Source: Rhodobacterales bacterium HKCCE4037
Lineage (GTDB): Bacteria > Pseudomonadota > Alphaproteobacteria > Rhodobacterales > Rhodobacteraceae
Reading direction: 5' to 3'
NCBI GenBank assembly: GCA_015689645.1
Contig: WVSM01000002.1
Location: 124,001-188,000, forward strand
DNA: 64,000 nucleotides
The translations under genes and the position numbers were made by a program. The notes under the pieces are model-generated. The model was given only the letters and a program-made list of their open reading frames with translations, did not search any database and was not told the origin of the DNA. Positions 1-9,358 of the stretch are shown here, in pieces; within the stretch, counting starts at the first letter, position 1; each line of letters starts with the position of its first letter.

Positions 1-2067
1 GCGTTCGACCTGACGCTGGCGGGCACCGGCAGGGACCTGAGGTTTGTCGAGGCAGTGCCGCCGGAAATATTCGCCGGCCAAACCGATGTTGCGGCGAGCG
101 TGGTGCGTGACGAGACCGGGCTGACCCTGCGCAATCTCACCCTCCGGAACGGTGAGCTTGATCTCTCAGCTCAAGCCTCGCTTTCATCCGGCGACACGAA
201 TGCCTCAGCCGAATTCGAACTGCGGGAGGTCGGCCGTTTCACCGAGCTTCTGTCCGGCCCGGTCACCATTTCCGCGGACGTGGCTCGCACAGGCACAGAC
301 CCGTTCGACATCGACGTGCAACTCTCTGGCCCGAACCAGATTGCGGTTGCGACAGGGGGCAATTTCGACGCCGAAACCGGGGATTTCTCTCTCGATCTGA
401 CCGCTTCCGCCGTAGATCTGAACGTAGGCGACGCCGTCCCACCGCAGCTTCTGGCTGGCCGGACCGAGATTGTCGCCACGGCGAGCCGTTCGGGCGACGT
501 GCTCAGTCTTACCGATTTGTCCGTCCGCAATCCCGAGCTGACCCTCACCGGCGAGGCCAGCGTAAGCCCCACCGTCAGCCGCATCGACGTCGATGCGCGG
601 CTTGCGAATGTCGGATTGTTCACCGATGCCCTTTCCGGTCCGGTCAGCGCCAACGCCACCGTGAACCGGCAGGGCGAGGACCCATGGCAAGTGGACGCGG
701 ACCTTGGCGGACCGGGCGGCATGAGCGCCAATGTCGTCGGCCGTGTGGGTTTGCCCAACGGTGCGGTTGATCTGCGGGTCAACGGGCAGGCACCACTGGC
801 CCTCGCGAATCGCTACATCGCGCCCCGATCCATCCAAGGCACTCTGGGCTTCGACCTCGCGGTCCAGGGGGCGCCTGGCCTGAACGCGATAAGCGGACGC
901 CTCACGACGAATGGCGCACGCGTTTCGGCACCGACCTTCGCGGTCGCGCTTGAGAACATCGGTCTGACCGCGCAGATCTCCGGCGGGCGGCTCAGCCTGA
1001 ACGGCAACGGCACCCTTTCCAGTGGGGGCCAATTGACGGCACAGGGTTCGATCAACCTTGCCAGCGCCGGGATAGACGGACAAATCGACCTGTCACTGGT
1101 CAATGCCCGGATCATCGACCCCACGCTTTATGATGCACGGATTGCCCGTGCGGACCTCTCGGTCAGTGGCCCGCTGGCGCGGGGGCCGCGCATAGCGGGG
1201 GATATCACGCTGGGGGAAACCGAGATCCGGGTGCCTGAAGCCAGCCTTGCCGGAAGTGCCGCGATTCCCGACATTCGTTTCGTCAATGAAACCCCGGAAG
1301 AGCGGCTGACGCGCCAGTTCGCCGGTCTTCTCGGTCGGAACTCCGGCGGCGGTGGCGGGGGCAGTGCGTCGACGGCGCTCGACATCAACATCACTGCGCC
1401 GGGCCGCATCTTCCTGCGTGGCCGCGGCATCGACGCAGAGTTCGGCGGTGCGATCCGACTCTTTGGCACAACCGCGAACGTCATCCCCACCGGCCAGTTC
1501 GAACTGGTGCGCGGGCGACTTTCGATCCTCGGGACCCGACTCGATTTTGTCGAGGGGCAGGCGACCCTACAGGGAAGTTTCAACCCGTTCCTGCGTCTGG
1601 CCGCTGTCAGCCGCGCCTCCGGGTACCAGATCACGATCTCGGTGGTCGGGCCGGCTTCGAACCCCGAAGTCACGTTCTCTTCCGACCCATCGCTGCCAGA
1701 AGACGAAGTCATGGCGCAATTGCTGTTCGGACGCTCCGTTTCCGGCCTTTCGCCCTTGCAGCTTCTGCAATTGGCCGATGCTGCGACGGCGCTGGCCGGG
1801 GGGTCAAGCAATTCCGGCTTTATCGCCGGGCTGCGCGACAACCTTGGCCTCGACGATCTTGATCTCTCGACAGATGCGGAGGGCAATGCCGCGGTGACCG
1901 CCGGGCGCTACCTGTCCGAAAACATCTACACGGATGTGACGATCAATGCAGAAGGCGATGCCGACCTGTCTCTGAACATCGACCTGACGCCGAATATCAC
2001 CGCGCGGGGCAGTGTCGGATCGGACGGCGGATCGAGTATCGGCATCTTCTTCGAGCAGGACTATTGA
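1..2067 (+). CDS. tamB: TamB-like translocation/assembly module protein, 3' part
   Basis: The reading frame is open from the first base of the window, so the 5' end is missing; about 688 residues are visible. The protein is a long, low-complexity beta-rich repeat chain (recurring patterns like LTLTGEASVS and LSLNGNGTLSSGGQLTAQG), as in the TamB/DUF490 family. A glycine-rich linker (six G in a row) precedes the conserved C-terminal domain, which contains the block VRGRLSILGTRLDFVEGQATL and ends in GIFFEQDY. TamB proteins span the periplasm and work with the Omp85 protein TamA in outer-membrane assembly or lipid transport. TamA, if linked, would lie upstream and outside the window. Family assignment is confident; the exact cargo is not readable from sequence. 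Confidence 0.9.
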   Translation, partial: AFDLTLAGTGRDLRFVEAVPPEIFAGQTDVAASVVRDETGLTLRNLTLRNGELDLSAQASLSSGDTNASAEFELREVGRFTELLSGPVTISADVARTGTDPFDIDVQLSGPNQIAVATGGNFDAETGDFSLDLTASAVDLNVGDAVPPQLLAGRTEIVATASRSGDVLSLTDLSVRNPELTLTGEASVSPTVSRIDVDARLANVGLFTDALSGPVSANATVNRQGEDPWQVDADLGGPGGMSANVVGRVGLPNGAVDLRVNGQAPLALANRYIAPRSIQGTLGFDLAVQGAPGLNAISGRLTTNGARVSAPTFAVALENIGLTAQISGGRLSLNGNGTLSSGGQLTAQGSINLASAGIDGQIDLSLVNARIIDPTLYDARIARADLSVSGPLARGPRIAGDITLGETEIRVPEASLAGSAAIPDIRFVNETPEERLTRQFAGLLGRNSGGGGGGSASTALDINITAPGRIFLRGRGIDAEFGGAIRLFGTTANVIPTGQFELVRGRLSILGTRLDFVEGQATLQGSFNPFLRLAAVSRASGYQITISVVGPASNPEVTFSSDPSLPEDEVMAQLLFGRSVSGLSPLQLLQLADAATALAGGSSNSGFIAGLRDNLGLDDLDLSTDAEGNAAVTAGRYLSENIYTDVTINAEGDADLSLNIDLTPNITARGSVGSDGGSSIGIFFEQDY

Positions 2068-2109
2068 CGCCCCCGTTGCGCGGATATATCAGCCGCTCAC
2101 ACGACACCT

Positions 2110-2196
2110 GCCCAGGTGGCGGAATTGGTAGACGCGCCAGCTTCAGGTGCTGGTGTCTGTATGGACGTGGAGGTTCGAGTCCTCTCCTGGGCACCA
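2110..2196 (+). tRNA. tRNA-Leu (anticodon CAG)
   Basis: An 87-nt cloverleaf with a 7-bp acceptor stem (GCCCAGG/CCTGGGC), an anticodon stem CCAGC/GCTGG around the loop TTCAGGT (anticodon CAG, reading CUG), a long class II variable arm and the T-loop GGTTCGAGTCC. The 3' CCA is encoded in the gene (2194-2196). It starts 42 bp after the tamB stop. Confidence 0.97.
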
Positions 2197-2204
2197 ATAT
2201 CCCC

Positions 2205-2261
2205 CAAGCACTGATGGCCTAATTCCCTGAAAACCTTTGGTTTTCAGAGCAACAGTGCTTG
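2205..2261. repeat. Nested perfect inverted repeat downstream of tRNA-Leu
   Basis: Two perfect 9-bp stems are nested. The outer pair is CAAGCACTG (2205-2213) with CAGTGCTTG (2253-2261). The inner pair is CTGAAAACC (2227-2235) with GGTTTTCAG (2239-2247) around a 3-nt loop. No T run follows on either strand, so it is not a classical intrinsic terminator. It lies between the tRNA 3' end and the end of arsJ and could end or process either transcript. Confidence 0.6.
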
Positions 2262-2327
2262 AGAATGGGTGTGCGATTCCCGTTCCTGAAAATATGAGAC
2301 CGCAATTCGGCGAAAGCCGCGTCGGGA

Positions 2328-3584
2328 TCAGGCGAGTCGCAAGCGTCGTGAAGACAGGCTCGCCAGAGCAAGCATGGTGCCCGCGATGGCGAGACACGCC
2401 GCAAGTCCACCGATCTGATAGCTCAAACCGGACAGAAGCGTGCCGATCAGACGCCCCGCCGCGTTCGCCATGTAGTAGAACCCGACATCCATCGTCACCC
2501 GCTCACCGCGCGTGAAAGCGAGGATGAGGTAGGAATGCAGGGCGGAATTCAGCGCGAATACGGCACCGAATGCGAGCAAGCCCGCGACGATCGTTAGCGT
2601 GAGCCAAGGTGCCGGATCACCCACGACGAACACCAGCGCGGCCAAAGCGAACGGCACGATGGACAGCACACCGGACCAGAACGGTGCAACTCCGATCAAG
2701 TCGGCAAGGGGCCGCCGCTTGGCGCCGAGAAGGCGCGGCGCGGACGCCTGAACCGCCCCGTAAAGAATCACCCAGATCGCCATGAACGTGCCGATGGTGA
2801 AGAACGCCGCACGGTTCCCCTCGATGCTGCCATCCGAAAGGACCGCGTAAAAATAGATCGGGATTCCGACGACAAACCAGACATCCCGCGCTCCGAAAAG
2901 AAAGACCCGAGCCGTGCTGAGCCAGTTCACGTTGGGGTCTTTCGAGAAAACCTCGCGAAACTTGGCCTCCTTCCGGCCGGCGGGCAGGCCGGCGGGCATT
3001 TTCAGGACGATCGCAAGGAGAATGCAGGCAAGGACAACTGCCATACCAAGGACGGAGGGCACGAATCCGACCAGCGCAAGGGCAGCCGCGCCGACCAGAA
3101 AACCTAAGCCCTTCACCGTATTCTTCGACCCGGTCAGGATCGCAACCCAGCGAAAAAGACCATCGCCCTCGCTCGGCGCCAGCAGCTTGACGGCCGATTT
3201 CGAGGACATCTTTGCAAGGTCCTTGGCAACCCCCGAGAGGCCCTGCACGCACATCACGAACACGACCGACGCCGACAAACCCCATGCCGGGTCAAGTTGC
3301 GACAGGGCGATCAACGCCACGATCTGCAACCCAAGGCCCGCGTAAAGCGTGGACGTCAGCCCGAACCGCGCGGCGATCCAGCCCGCGGAGAGGTTGGTGA
3401 CGATTCCCGCGATCTCGTAGAGGACGAACAGGTAGGCCAGCTGAACCGGCGAAAAACCGAGCGTGTGGAAATGCAGGAGCACCAGCATGCGCAGCGCGCC
3501 ATCGGTCAGCATGAACGCCCAGTAGGCTGCAGTGACCGCGATGTAGGCGGACAGGCCTTCCGGGCGATCCGGCGTCGTGGTCAC
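2328..3584 (-). CDS. arsJ: Organoarsenical efflux MFS transporter ArsJ
   Basis: A 418-residue major facilitator protein with about 12 hydrophobic segments, recognised as ArsJ. Family knowledge: ArsJ exports 1-arseno-3-phosphoglycerate, made when a dedicated glyceraldehyde-3-phosphate dehydrogenase uses arsenate in place of phosphate; the product breaks down outside the cell, so arsenate is removed. Characteristic stretches include [15 protein letters not shown] near residue 25 and the charged loop [17 protein letters not shown] around 115-131. The start overlaps the stop of the upstream GAPDH gene by 4 bp (ATGA), so the two are translationally coupled. No arsR, arsC or acr3 is nearby. The partner gene makes the ArsJ call strong. 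Confidence 0.9.
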   Translation of the reverse strand: MTTTPDRPEGLSAYIAVTAAYWAFMLTDGALRMLVLLHFHTLGFSPVQLAYLFVLYEIAGIVTNLSAGWIAARFGLTSTLYAGLGLQIVALIALSQLDPAWGLSASVVFVMCVQGLSGVAKDLAKMSSKSAVKLLAPSEGDGLFRWVAILTGSKNTVKGLGFLVGAAALALVGFVPSVLGMAVVLACILLAIVLKMPAGLPAGRKEAKFREVFSKDPNVNWLSTARVFLFGARDVWFVVGIPIYFYAVLSDGSIEGNRAAFFTIGTFMAIWVILYGAVQASAPRLLGAKRRPLADLIGVAPFWSGVLSIVPFALAALVFVVGDPAPWLTLTIVAGLLAFGAVFALNSALHSYLILAFTRGERVTMDVGFYYMANAAGRLIGTLLSGLSYQIGGLAACLAIAGTMLALASLSSRRLRLA

Positions 3585-4579
3585 AGCGACTCACCCACCA
3601 TCATGGCAACATCTACCAGCCTGTGGGCATATCCCATCTCGTTATCGTACCAGGCGTAAACCTTCACCTGCGTGCCATTGATGACCATTGTCGAAGGCGC
3701 GTCCACGATGCTCGACCGTGTGTCGTTCGTGTAATCGGTGCTGACCAAGGGCCGGGTTTCATAGCCTAGTATGCCTTTCAGGCTCGATTCCGAGGCCTTG
3801 CGGAACATTTCGTTCACCTCCTCGGCAGTCGTCTCGCGCTCGACCTCGAAAACGCAATCCGTCAGCGAGGCGTTGAGAAGTGGCACCCGCACGGCGTGAC
3901 CGTTCAGCCGGCCTTTCAGCTCGGGATAGATCAGCGTGATCGCGGTGGCCGAACCGGTTGTCGTCGGGATCAGCGAATTCAGCGCCGACCGTGCTCGGCG
4001 CAGGTCTTTCGCAGGGCGGTCGACGATGGTCTGCGTGTTGGTGACATCATGGATCGTGGTGATCGACCCATGGCGGATACCCAGCCCCTCGTGGATGACT
4101 TTCACCACCGGTGCGAGGCAATTGGTCGTGCAGGAGGCGGCGGTGACGATGCGATGCGTGTCGGGCTGATAGGTTTCATCGTTCACGCCCATGACGATAT
4201 TCGCGGTCGGACCGTCCTTGACCGGCGCGGAGACGACGACCTTTTTCACACCGGCTTCAAAATAGGGCTCCAGCTTGGCCTCGGTCTTGAACGCGCCTGT
4301 GCAGTCGATCACCACGTCGACCCCCTCAAGCGGGAGTTTCGCCGGATCCCGTTCGTTATGGAGCGGCAGGCGCGTGCCGTCGATCGAAATTGCGCCTTCA
4401 AGCGCTTCGAACTGCGCCGGCCAGCGGCCGTGGACCGTGTCGAATTCCAGAAGATGCGCGTGCATCTCCGCGTCGCCCACTGCGTCATTCAGACACGCGA
4501 TCTGCGCACCGGTTTCGAGAAGCGGGCGGAGGGCCAGCTTCCCGATCCGACCCAGTCCATTCAACGCATAGGTAGTCAT
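3581..4579 (-). CDS. ArsJ-associated glyceraldehyde-3-phosphate dehydrogenase
   Basis: Phosphorylating GAPDH family (about 332 residues), with the N-terminal Rossmann motif NGLGRIGK, the catalytic loop SCTTN (Cys about residue 150) followed by the His-containing THRxx/TIHDVTN region, and the C-terminal WYDNEMGY signature. Pairing with arsJ implies that it forms 1-arseno-3-phosphoglycerate from glyceraldehyde 3-phosphate, arsenate and NAD for export by ArsJ; a general glycolytic role cannot be excluded. An in-frame ATG at 4585 would add two residues, but a GGGGG ribosome-binding stretch (4586-4590) directly abuts it and sits 6 nt from the ATG at 4579, so 4579 is preferred. It is first gene of the GAPDH-arsJ operon, with a Pho box 57-74 bp upstream. 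Confidence 0.9.
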   Translation of the reverse strand: MTTYALNGLGRIGKLALRPLLETGAQIACLNDAVGDAEMHAHLLEFDTVHGRWPAQFEALEGAISIDGTRLPLHNERDPAKLPLEGVDVVIDCTGAFKTEAKLEPYFEAGVKKVVVSAPVKDGPTANIVMGVNDETYQPDTHRIVTAASCTTNCLAPVVKVIHEGLGIRHGSITTIHDVTNTQTIVDRPAKDLRRARSALNSLIPTTTGSATAITLIYPELKGRLNGHAVRVPLLNASLTDCVFEVERETTAEEVNEMFRKASESSLKGILGYETRPLVSTDYTNDTRSSIVDAPSTMVINGTQVKVYAWYDNEMGYAHRLVDVAMMVGESL

Positions 4580-4635
4580 CGGCATCCCCCAAGACGTGTT
4601 GCAGCCCGGTTAGAAAAGGCGTGTGCCCCCTGCAA

Positions 4636-4653
4636 GTGACAGTTCCATGACAG
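4636..4653 (-). promoter_or_regulatory. Pho box (PhoB site) before the GAPDH-arsJ operon
   Basis: On the minus strand the sequence is CTGTCATGGAACTGTCAC: two heptamers, CTGTCAT and CTGTCAC, separated by 4 nt. This fits the enterobacterial PhoB consensus at all 14 repeat positions (the last base may be C or T). It lies 57 bp upstream of the GAPDH start and also 48 bp upstream of the likely start of the divergent ABC permease gene, so it could serve either. Binding itself is inferred. Confidence 0.75.
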
Positions 4654-4662
4654 AATGCGGGG

Positions 4663-6375
4663 TTGCAATGCGTCCTGATCCCGAGAAAAAAACCAAGGAT
4701 TATGAGCAAGCGATACGGCGCCTATTCCACGATGCGATTTACCAGCCTGTCCTGGCTGATCGCGGGGATGTGCCTGCTGCCCATGGTGGCCGCCGTCATC
4801 GCGGCGCTTTCCGGCGGGTTCGAGACCCTCGCCGGGCTGTGGAACAGCGTTCTTGGCGAGTTCATCCTGGCAACCTTCTGGCTGATCCTGCTGGTCGGCA
4901 CGGGCACCGCCATCATCGGGACCGGGTCGGCTTGGCTGGTCACGGCAACGCGGTTCCCGGGGCGTCGCCTTCTGGAGATAGCGCTGGCGCTTCCTCTCGC
5001 GTTTCCGGCCTATGTTCTGGCCTATGCCTATACCGATTTCCTCGACCATCCGGGCTGGGTCCAGACTACCCTGCGCGACCTGACGGGATGGGGCCCACGG
5101 GACTATTGGTTCCCGGAAATCCGCTCCCTCGGCGGGGCGGCGGCCATGTTGACGTTGGTGCTTTATCCGTATGTCTACCTGCTGGCGCGGGCCGCGTTCC
5201 TGCAACAATCTGCAACGGCCTACATCGCCGCGCGGACCCTTGGCCAAACTGCCTGGCAGGCATTCTTCCGAGTCAGCCTGCCCATCGCACGGCCGGCCAT
5301 CGCGGGTGGCGTCCTTCTTGCCCTGATGGAAACCTTGGCCGATTACGGCACCGTGTCCTACTTCGGCGTCCGTACCTTCGCGACCGGCATCTACCAGGCG
5401 TGGTATTCGTTCTTCGACCGGGGCGCGGCGGCCCAACTGGCGCTGTGCCTTCTGGTCATTGCCCTTGTGATCGCCTCTCTGGAGCGGAGGCAGAGGCGCG
5501 ACCAACGTCATCACGGGGCCGGACGTCGATTCGAGGCGATGCAGGTCGTCGACCTGACCGGATGGCGCGCGATTGGGGCAATTGTCTTCTGCGGCCTCCC
5601 GGTGCTTCTGGGCTTCATCCTGCCCGTGATCCTGCTGCTGGACCTCGGGTGGGAGTCCTTCGGCAACATGCTGACGCCCCGATATCTGGATTTCCTGCAG
5701 AACTCCGTCGTGCTTGCCATGGTCGCGGCAGCCCTGACCGTTTCCTGCGCCGTTGTTCTGGGCTTCAACGCGCGGCTGCATCCGACGCCGGCGATGAAAA
5801 CCTCGATCCGGATCGCCAGCCTTGGCTACGCCGTGCCTGGTGGCGTCATTGCGGTTGGTCTGCTGGTGCCATTCGCCACCTTCGACAACGTGCTCGACCG
5901 TTTCATGGAGGCGCGGTTCGGTATCGACACTGGCCTGCTCATCACCGGCTCGATCTGGTTGCTTGTCGCGGCCTATGCCGTGCGGTTCATGGCCGCCGCG
6001 CTGAGTGCCTATGATGCGGGTTTGAGTACCATCAACCCCAACGTGGACGCGGTCGCCCGGACCCTTGGACATCGGCCAAGGTCGATGTTGCGCGGAGTGC
6101 ACCTGCCGATCCTGCGCCCGTCGATCCTGACCGGCCTGCTGATCGTGTTCGTCGACGTGATGAAGGAGCTTCCCGCCACGCTCATCATGCGGCCATTCAA
6201 TTACGATACGCTGGCCGTGCAGGCGCACCGGCTCGCATCCGACGAACGGTTGGGCGAGGCGGCGGTGCCATCGCTGGTCATCGCCGCCGTTGGGTTGCTG
6301 CCGGTGATCCTGCTCTGTCTGGGGCTTGGTCGGGAACGCGACGCAAAACGTTTCGTCCCCGAACCCGCAGCCTGA
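4663..6375 (+). CDS. Fused two-domain ABC transporter permease, iron(III)/FbpB type
   Basis: About 570 residues with roughly 12 membrane segments in two homologous halves. Each half carries an EAA-type loop that docks the ATPase: AARTLGQTAWQAFF..LP in the first and VARTLGHRPRSMLR..LP in the second. This is the architecture of FbpB/SfuB-type ferric iron permeases and of related 2-aminoethylphosphonate permeases. No ATPase or substrate-binding protein gene adjoins it: the GAPDH operon is divergent and leuC convergent, only 4 bp away. Alternative in-frame starts are ATG 4702 and ATG 4732; none has an ideal ribosome-binding site (AAGGA lies only 2 nt before 4702). Substrate is unknown; the nearby Pho box leaves phosphonate-type substrates open. 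Confidence 0.82.
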   Translation: MQCVLIPRKKPRIMSKRYGAYSTMRFTSLSWLIAGMCLLPMVAAVIAALSGGFETLAGLWNSVLGEFILATFWLILLVGTGTAIIGTGSAWLVTATRFPGRRLLEIALALPLAFPAYVLAYAYTDFLDHPGWVQTTLRDLTGWGPRDYWFPEIRSLGGAAAMLTLVLYPYVYLLARAAFLQQSATAYIAARTLGQTAWQAFFRVSLPIARPAIAGGVLLALMETLADYGTVSYFGVRTFATGIYQAWYSFFDRGAAAQLALCLLVIALVIASLERRQRRDQRHHGAGRRFEAMQVVDLTGWRAIGAIVFCGLPVLLGFILPVILLLDLGWESFGNMLTPRYLDFLQNSVVLAMVAAALTVSCAVVLGFNARLHPTPAMKTSIRIASLGYAVPGGVIAVGLLVPFATFDNVLDRFMEARFGIDTGLLITGSIWLLVAAYAVRFMAAALSAYDAGLSTINPNVDAVARTLGHRPRSMLRGVHLPILRPSILTGLLIVFVDVMKELPATLIMRPFNYDTLAVQAHRLASDERLGEAAVPSLVIAAVGLLPVILLCLGLGRERDAKRFVPEPAA

Positions 6376-6379
6376 GAGC

Positions 6380-7783
<1,404 letters not shown>

Positions 7784-7849
7784 GGGTGAAATTCCTCGTA
7801 TCCCGGATGTGTCTGGCTGGTCGAAATCGGAAAGCGTGCCGGCGCTATA

Positions 7850-7901
7850 GCCCGCCAAGCCGCGTGGCGCGCATCCCGTGGAACCGCCACGGAAGGCGGG
7901 C
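7850..7901. repeat. Nested inverted repeat upstream of leuC
   Basis: Outer arms GCCCGCC (7850-7856) and GGCGGGC (7895-7901) enclose a second perfect stem, CCGTGG (7876-7881) with CCACGG (7887-7892). It is 67-118 bp upstream of leuC on the minus strand and within the 234-bp leuC/mscS gap. It could be a leader hairpin or lie upstream of the promoter; no leader peptide rich in leucine codons was found. Confidence 0.4.
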
Positions 7902-8017
7902 ACGGTCGCCGATATCGAAAAAGCTGGTCATGGCGCATGGGATTACACGGGCAAGGCAGGCTTGCCAAGGTGGGCCTGCGCACCACTATACTCAGTCAAG
8001 GCAGGCGCGGAGACGGC

Positions 8018-9358
8018 ATGGAGCCAGAAGACGGACAGGTGACGGAGGCCGAAGCGGTTCAGGCCGCCATCGGCGAGATCGTCAGCGTCTGGGACCAGGG
8101 CGTTGCCTTCGCGGAAAGCCTGCTGCGCCCGTGGAATGCCTACCAGGTCGGGATCGCCATCGCGGTCTTCATTGCGGCACTTGTGCTGCGGCATATCCTC
8201 GGCCCGCGCATCCGGGCGTGGATGGCCGCACGCGAGGGCTGGCCAAAGTGGCGGATGCGCGTCCTCGTCGTCATTCACAAACGCCTGAAGATGATCTTCT
8301 TCGTGATCCTGATCTGGGCGGTGATCCTGGTGATGCGGGAGGTCACGTGGCCCTCGCGAACGTTCCTTCTGACCATCATCGCGGAGCTCGCGACCGCCTG
8401 GCTGTTCGTGGCCTTCGCGACGCGCCTGATCCGGTCAACGGTGCTTCGCGCAGTCGTCCGTTATGGCGCGTGGGTGTTCGTGACGCTCGCGATCCTCGAT
8501 CTGCAGGACGAGGTTGGCGCGATCCTCGACTCGGTCGGGTTCAATATCGGGGAGACGCGGCTGTCGCTTCTGACGTTGCTGCAGGCCATCCTCGTCGTCG
8601 CCGCATTAATTATAGTCGCGCGGTTCCTGACCGGCACGGCGACATCCCGGATCGAGAAGAACGACGATATTTCCCCGTCCATGCGGGTGCTTGCCGTCAA
8701 GTTCATGCAGGTGGCGTTCTACGGCGTCGCGATCTACGTCGGTTTGCGCTTGTCAGGGATCGACCTGACCGGTTTGGCTGTGCTGTCCGGTGCGATCGGT
8801 GTCGGTCTCGGCTTCGGTCTGCAGAAGGTCGTCTCGAACCTCGTCTCAGGCGTCATCATCCTGCTCGACAAATCGATCAAGCCCGGTGACGTGATCTCGC
8901 TCGGCGATACGTTCGGCTGGATCAACTCCCTCGGCGCGCGCTACGTCAGCGTGGTCACGCGGGACGGGAAGGAATACCTGATCCCGAACGAGGACCTGAT
9001 CACCAGCCAGGTGGTGAACTGGTCCCATTCCAACGATTTCGTGCGGCTCGATATCTACTTCGGCACGTCCTACGGGGACGATCCGCACAAGGTACGGAAA
9101 CTGGCGATCGAGGCCGCGAAAGGCGTGGAACGGGTCCTCAGCCACCGACCGCCAGTGTGTCATATCGTGGGTTTCGGTGACAGCTCGGTCGACTACATCC
9201 TCCGGTTCTGGATCACTGATCCGACCGGCGGGCTGACCAACATCAGGGGCAATGTCTACCTGGCGCTCTGGGATGCGTTCCAGGAAAACGACATCAACAT
9301 TCCCTTCCCTCAGAGGGAAGTTCGCATGCTGGAAGACAGGACCAAACAGGCCGACTAG
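8018..9358 (+). CDS. Mechanosensitive ion channel protein, MscS family
   Basis: A 446-residue inner-membrane protein with about five hydrophobic segments before the conserved MscS core. The pore-lining helix region reads LTGLAVLSGAIGVGLGFGLQKVVSN, followed by the beta domain IILLDKSIKPGDVISLGDTFGWI and the signature YLIPNEDLITSQVVNWS. MscS-type channels release solutes on hypo-osmotic shock. The ATG at 8018 is preceded by GGAG at about 7 nt, better placed than the upstream start at 7937. It ends convergently with the next gene, overlapping it by 4 bp. The extra N-terminal helices make it larger than E. coli MscS (286 aa). Confidence 0.92.
   Translation: MEPEDGQVTEAEAVQAAIGEIVSVWDQGVAFAESLLRPWNAYQVGIAIAVFIAALVLRHILGPRIRAWMAAREGWPKWRMRVLVVIHKRLKMIFFVILIWAVILVMREVTWPSRTFLLTIIAELATAWLFVAFATRLIRSTVLRAVVRYGAWVFVTLAILDLQDEVGAILDSVGFNIGETRLSLLTLLQAILVVAALIIVARFLTGTATSRIEKNDDISPSMRVLAVKFMQVAFYGVAIYVGLRLSGIDLTGLAVLSGAIGVGLGFGLQKVVSNLVSGVIILLDKSIKPGDVISLGDTFGWINSLGARYVSVVTRDGKEYLIPNEDLITSQVVNWSHSNDFVRLDIYFGTSYGDDPHKVRKLAIEAAKGVERVLSHRPPVCHIVGFGDSSVDYILRFWITDPTGGLTNIRGNVYLALWDAFQENDINIPFPQREVRMLEDRTKQAD

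Noticed and set aside
4576-6228. 550-codon open frame antisense to the ABC permease
   Set aside because: Polar, arginine- and glutamine-rich translation without motifs, while the sense frame encodes two permease domains.
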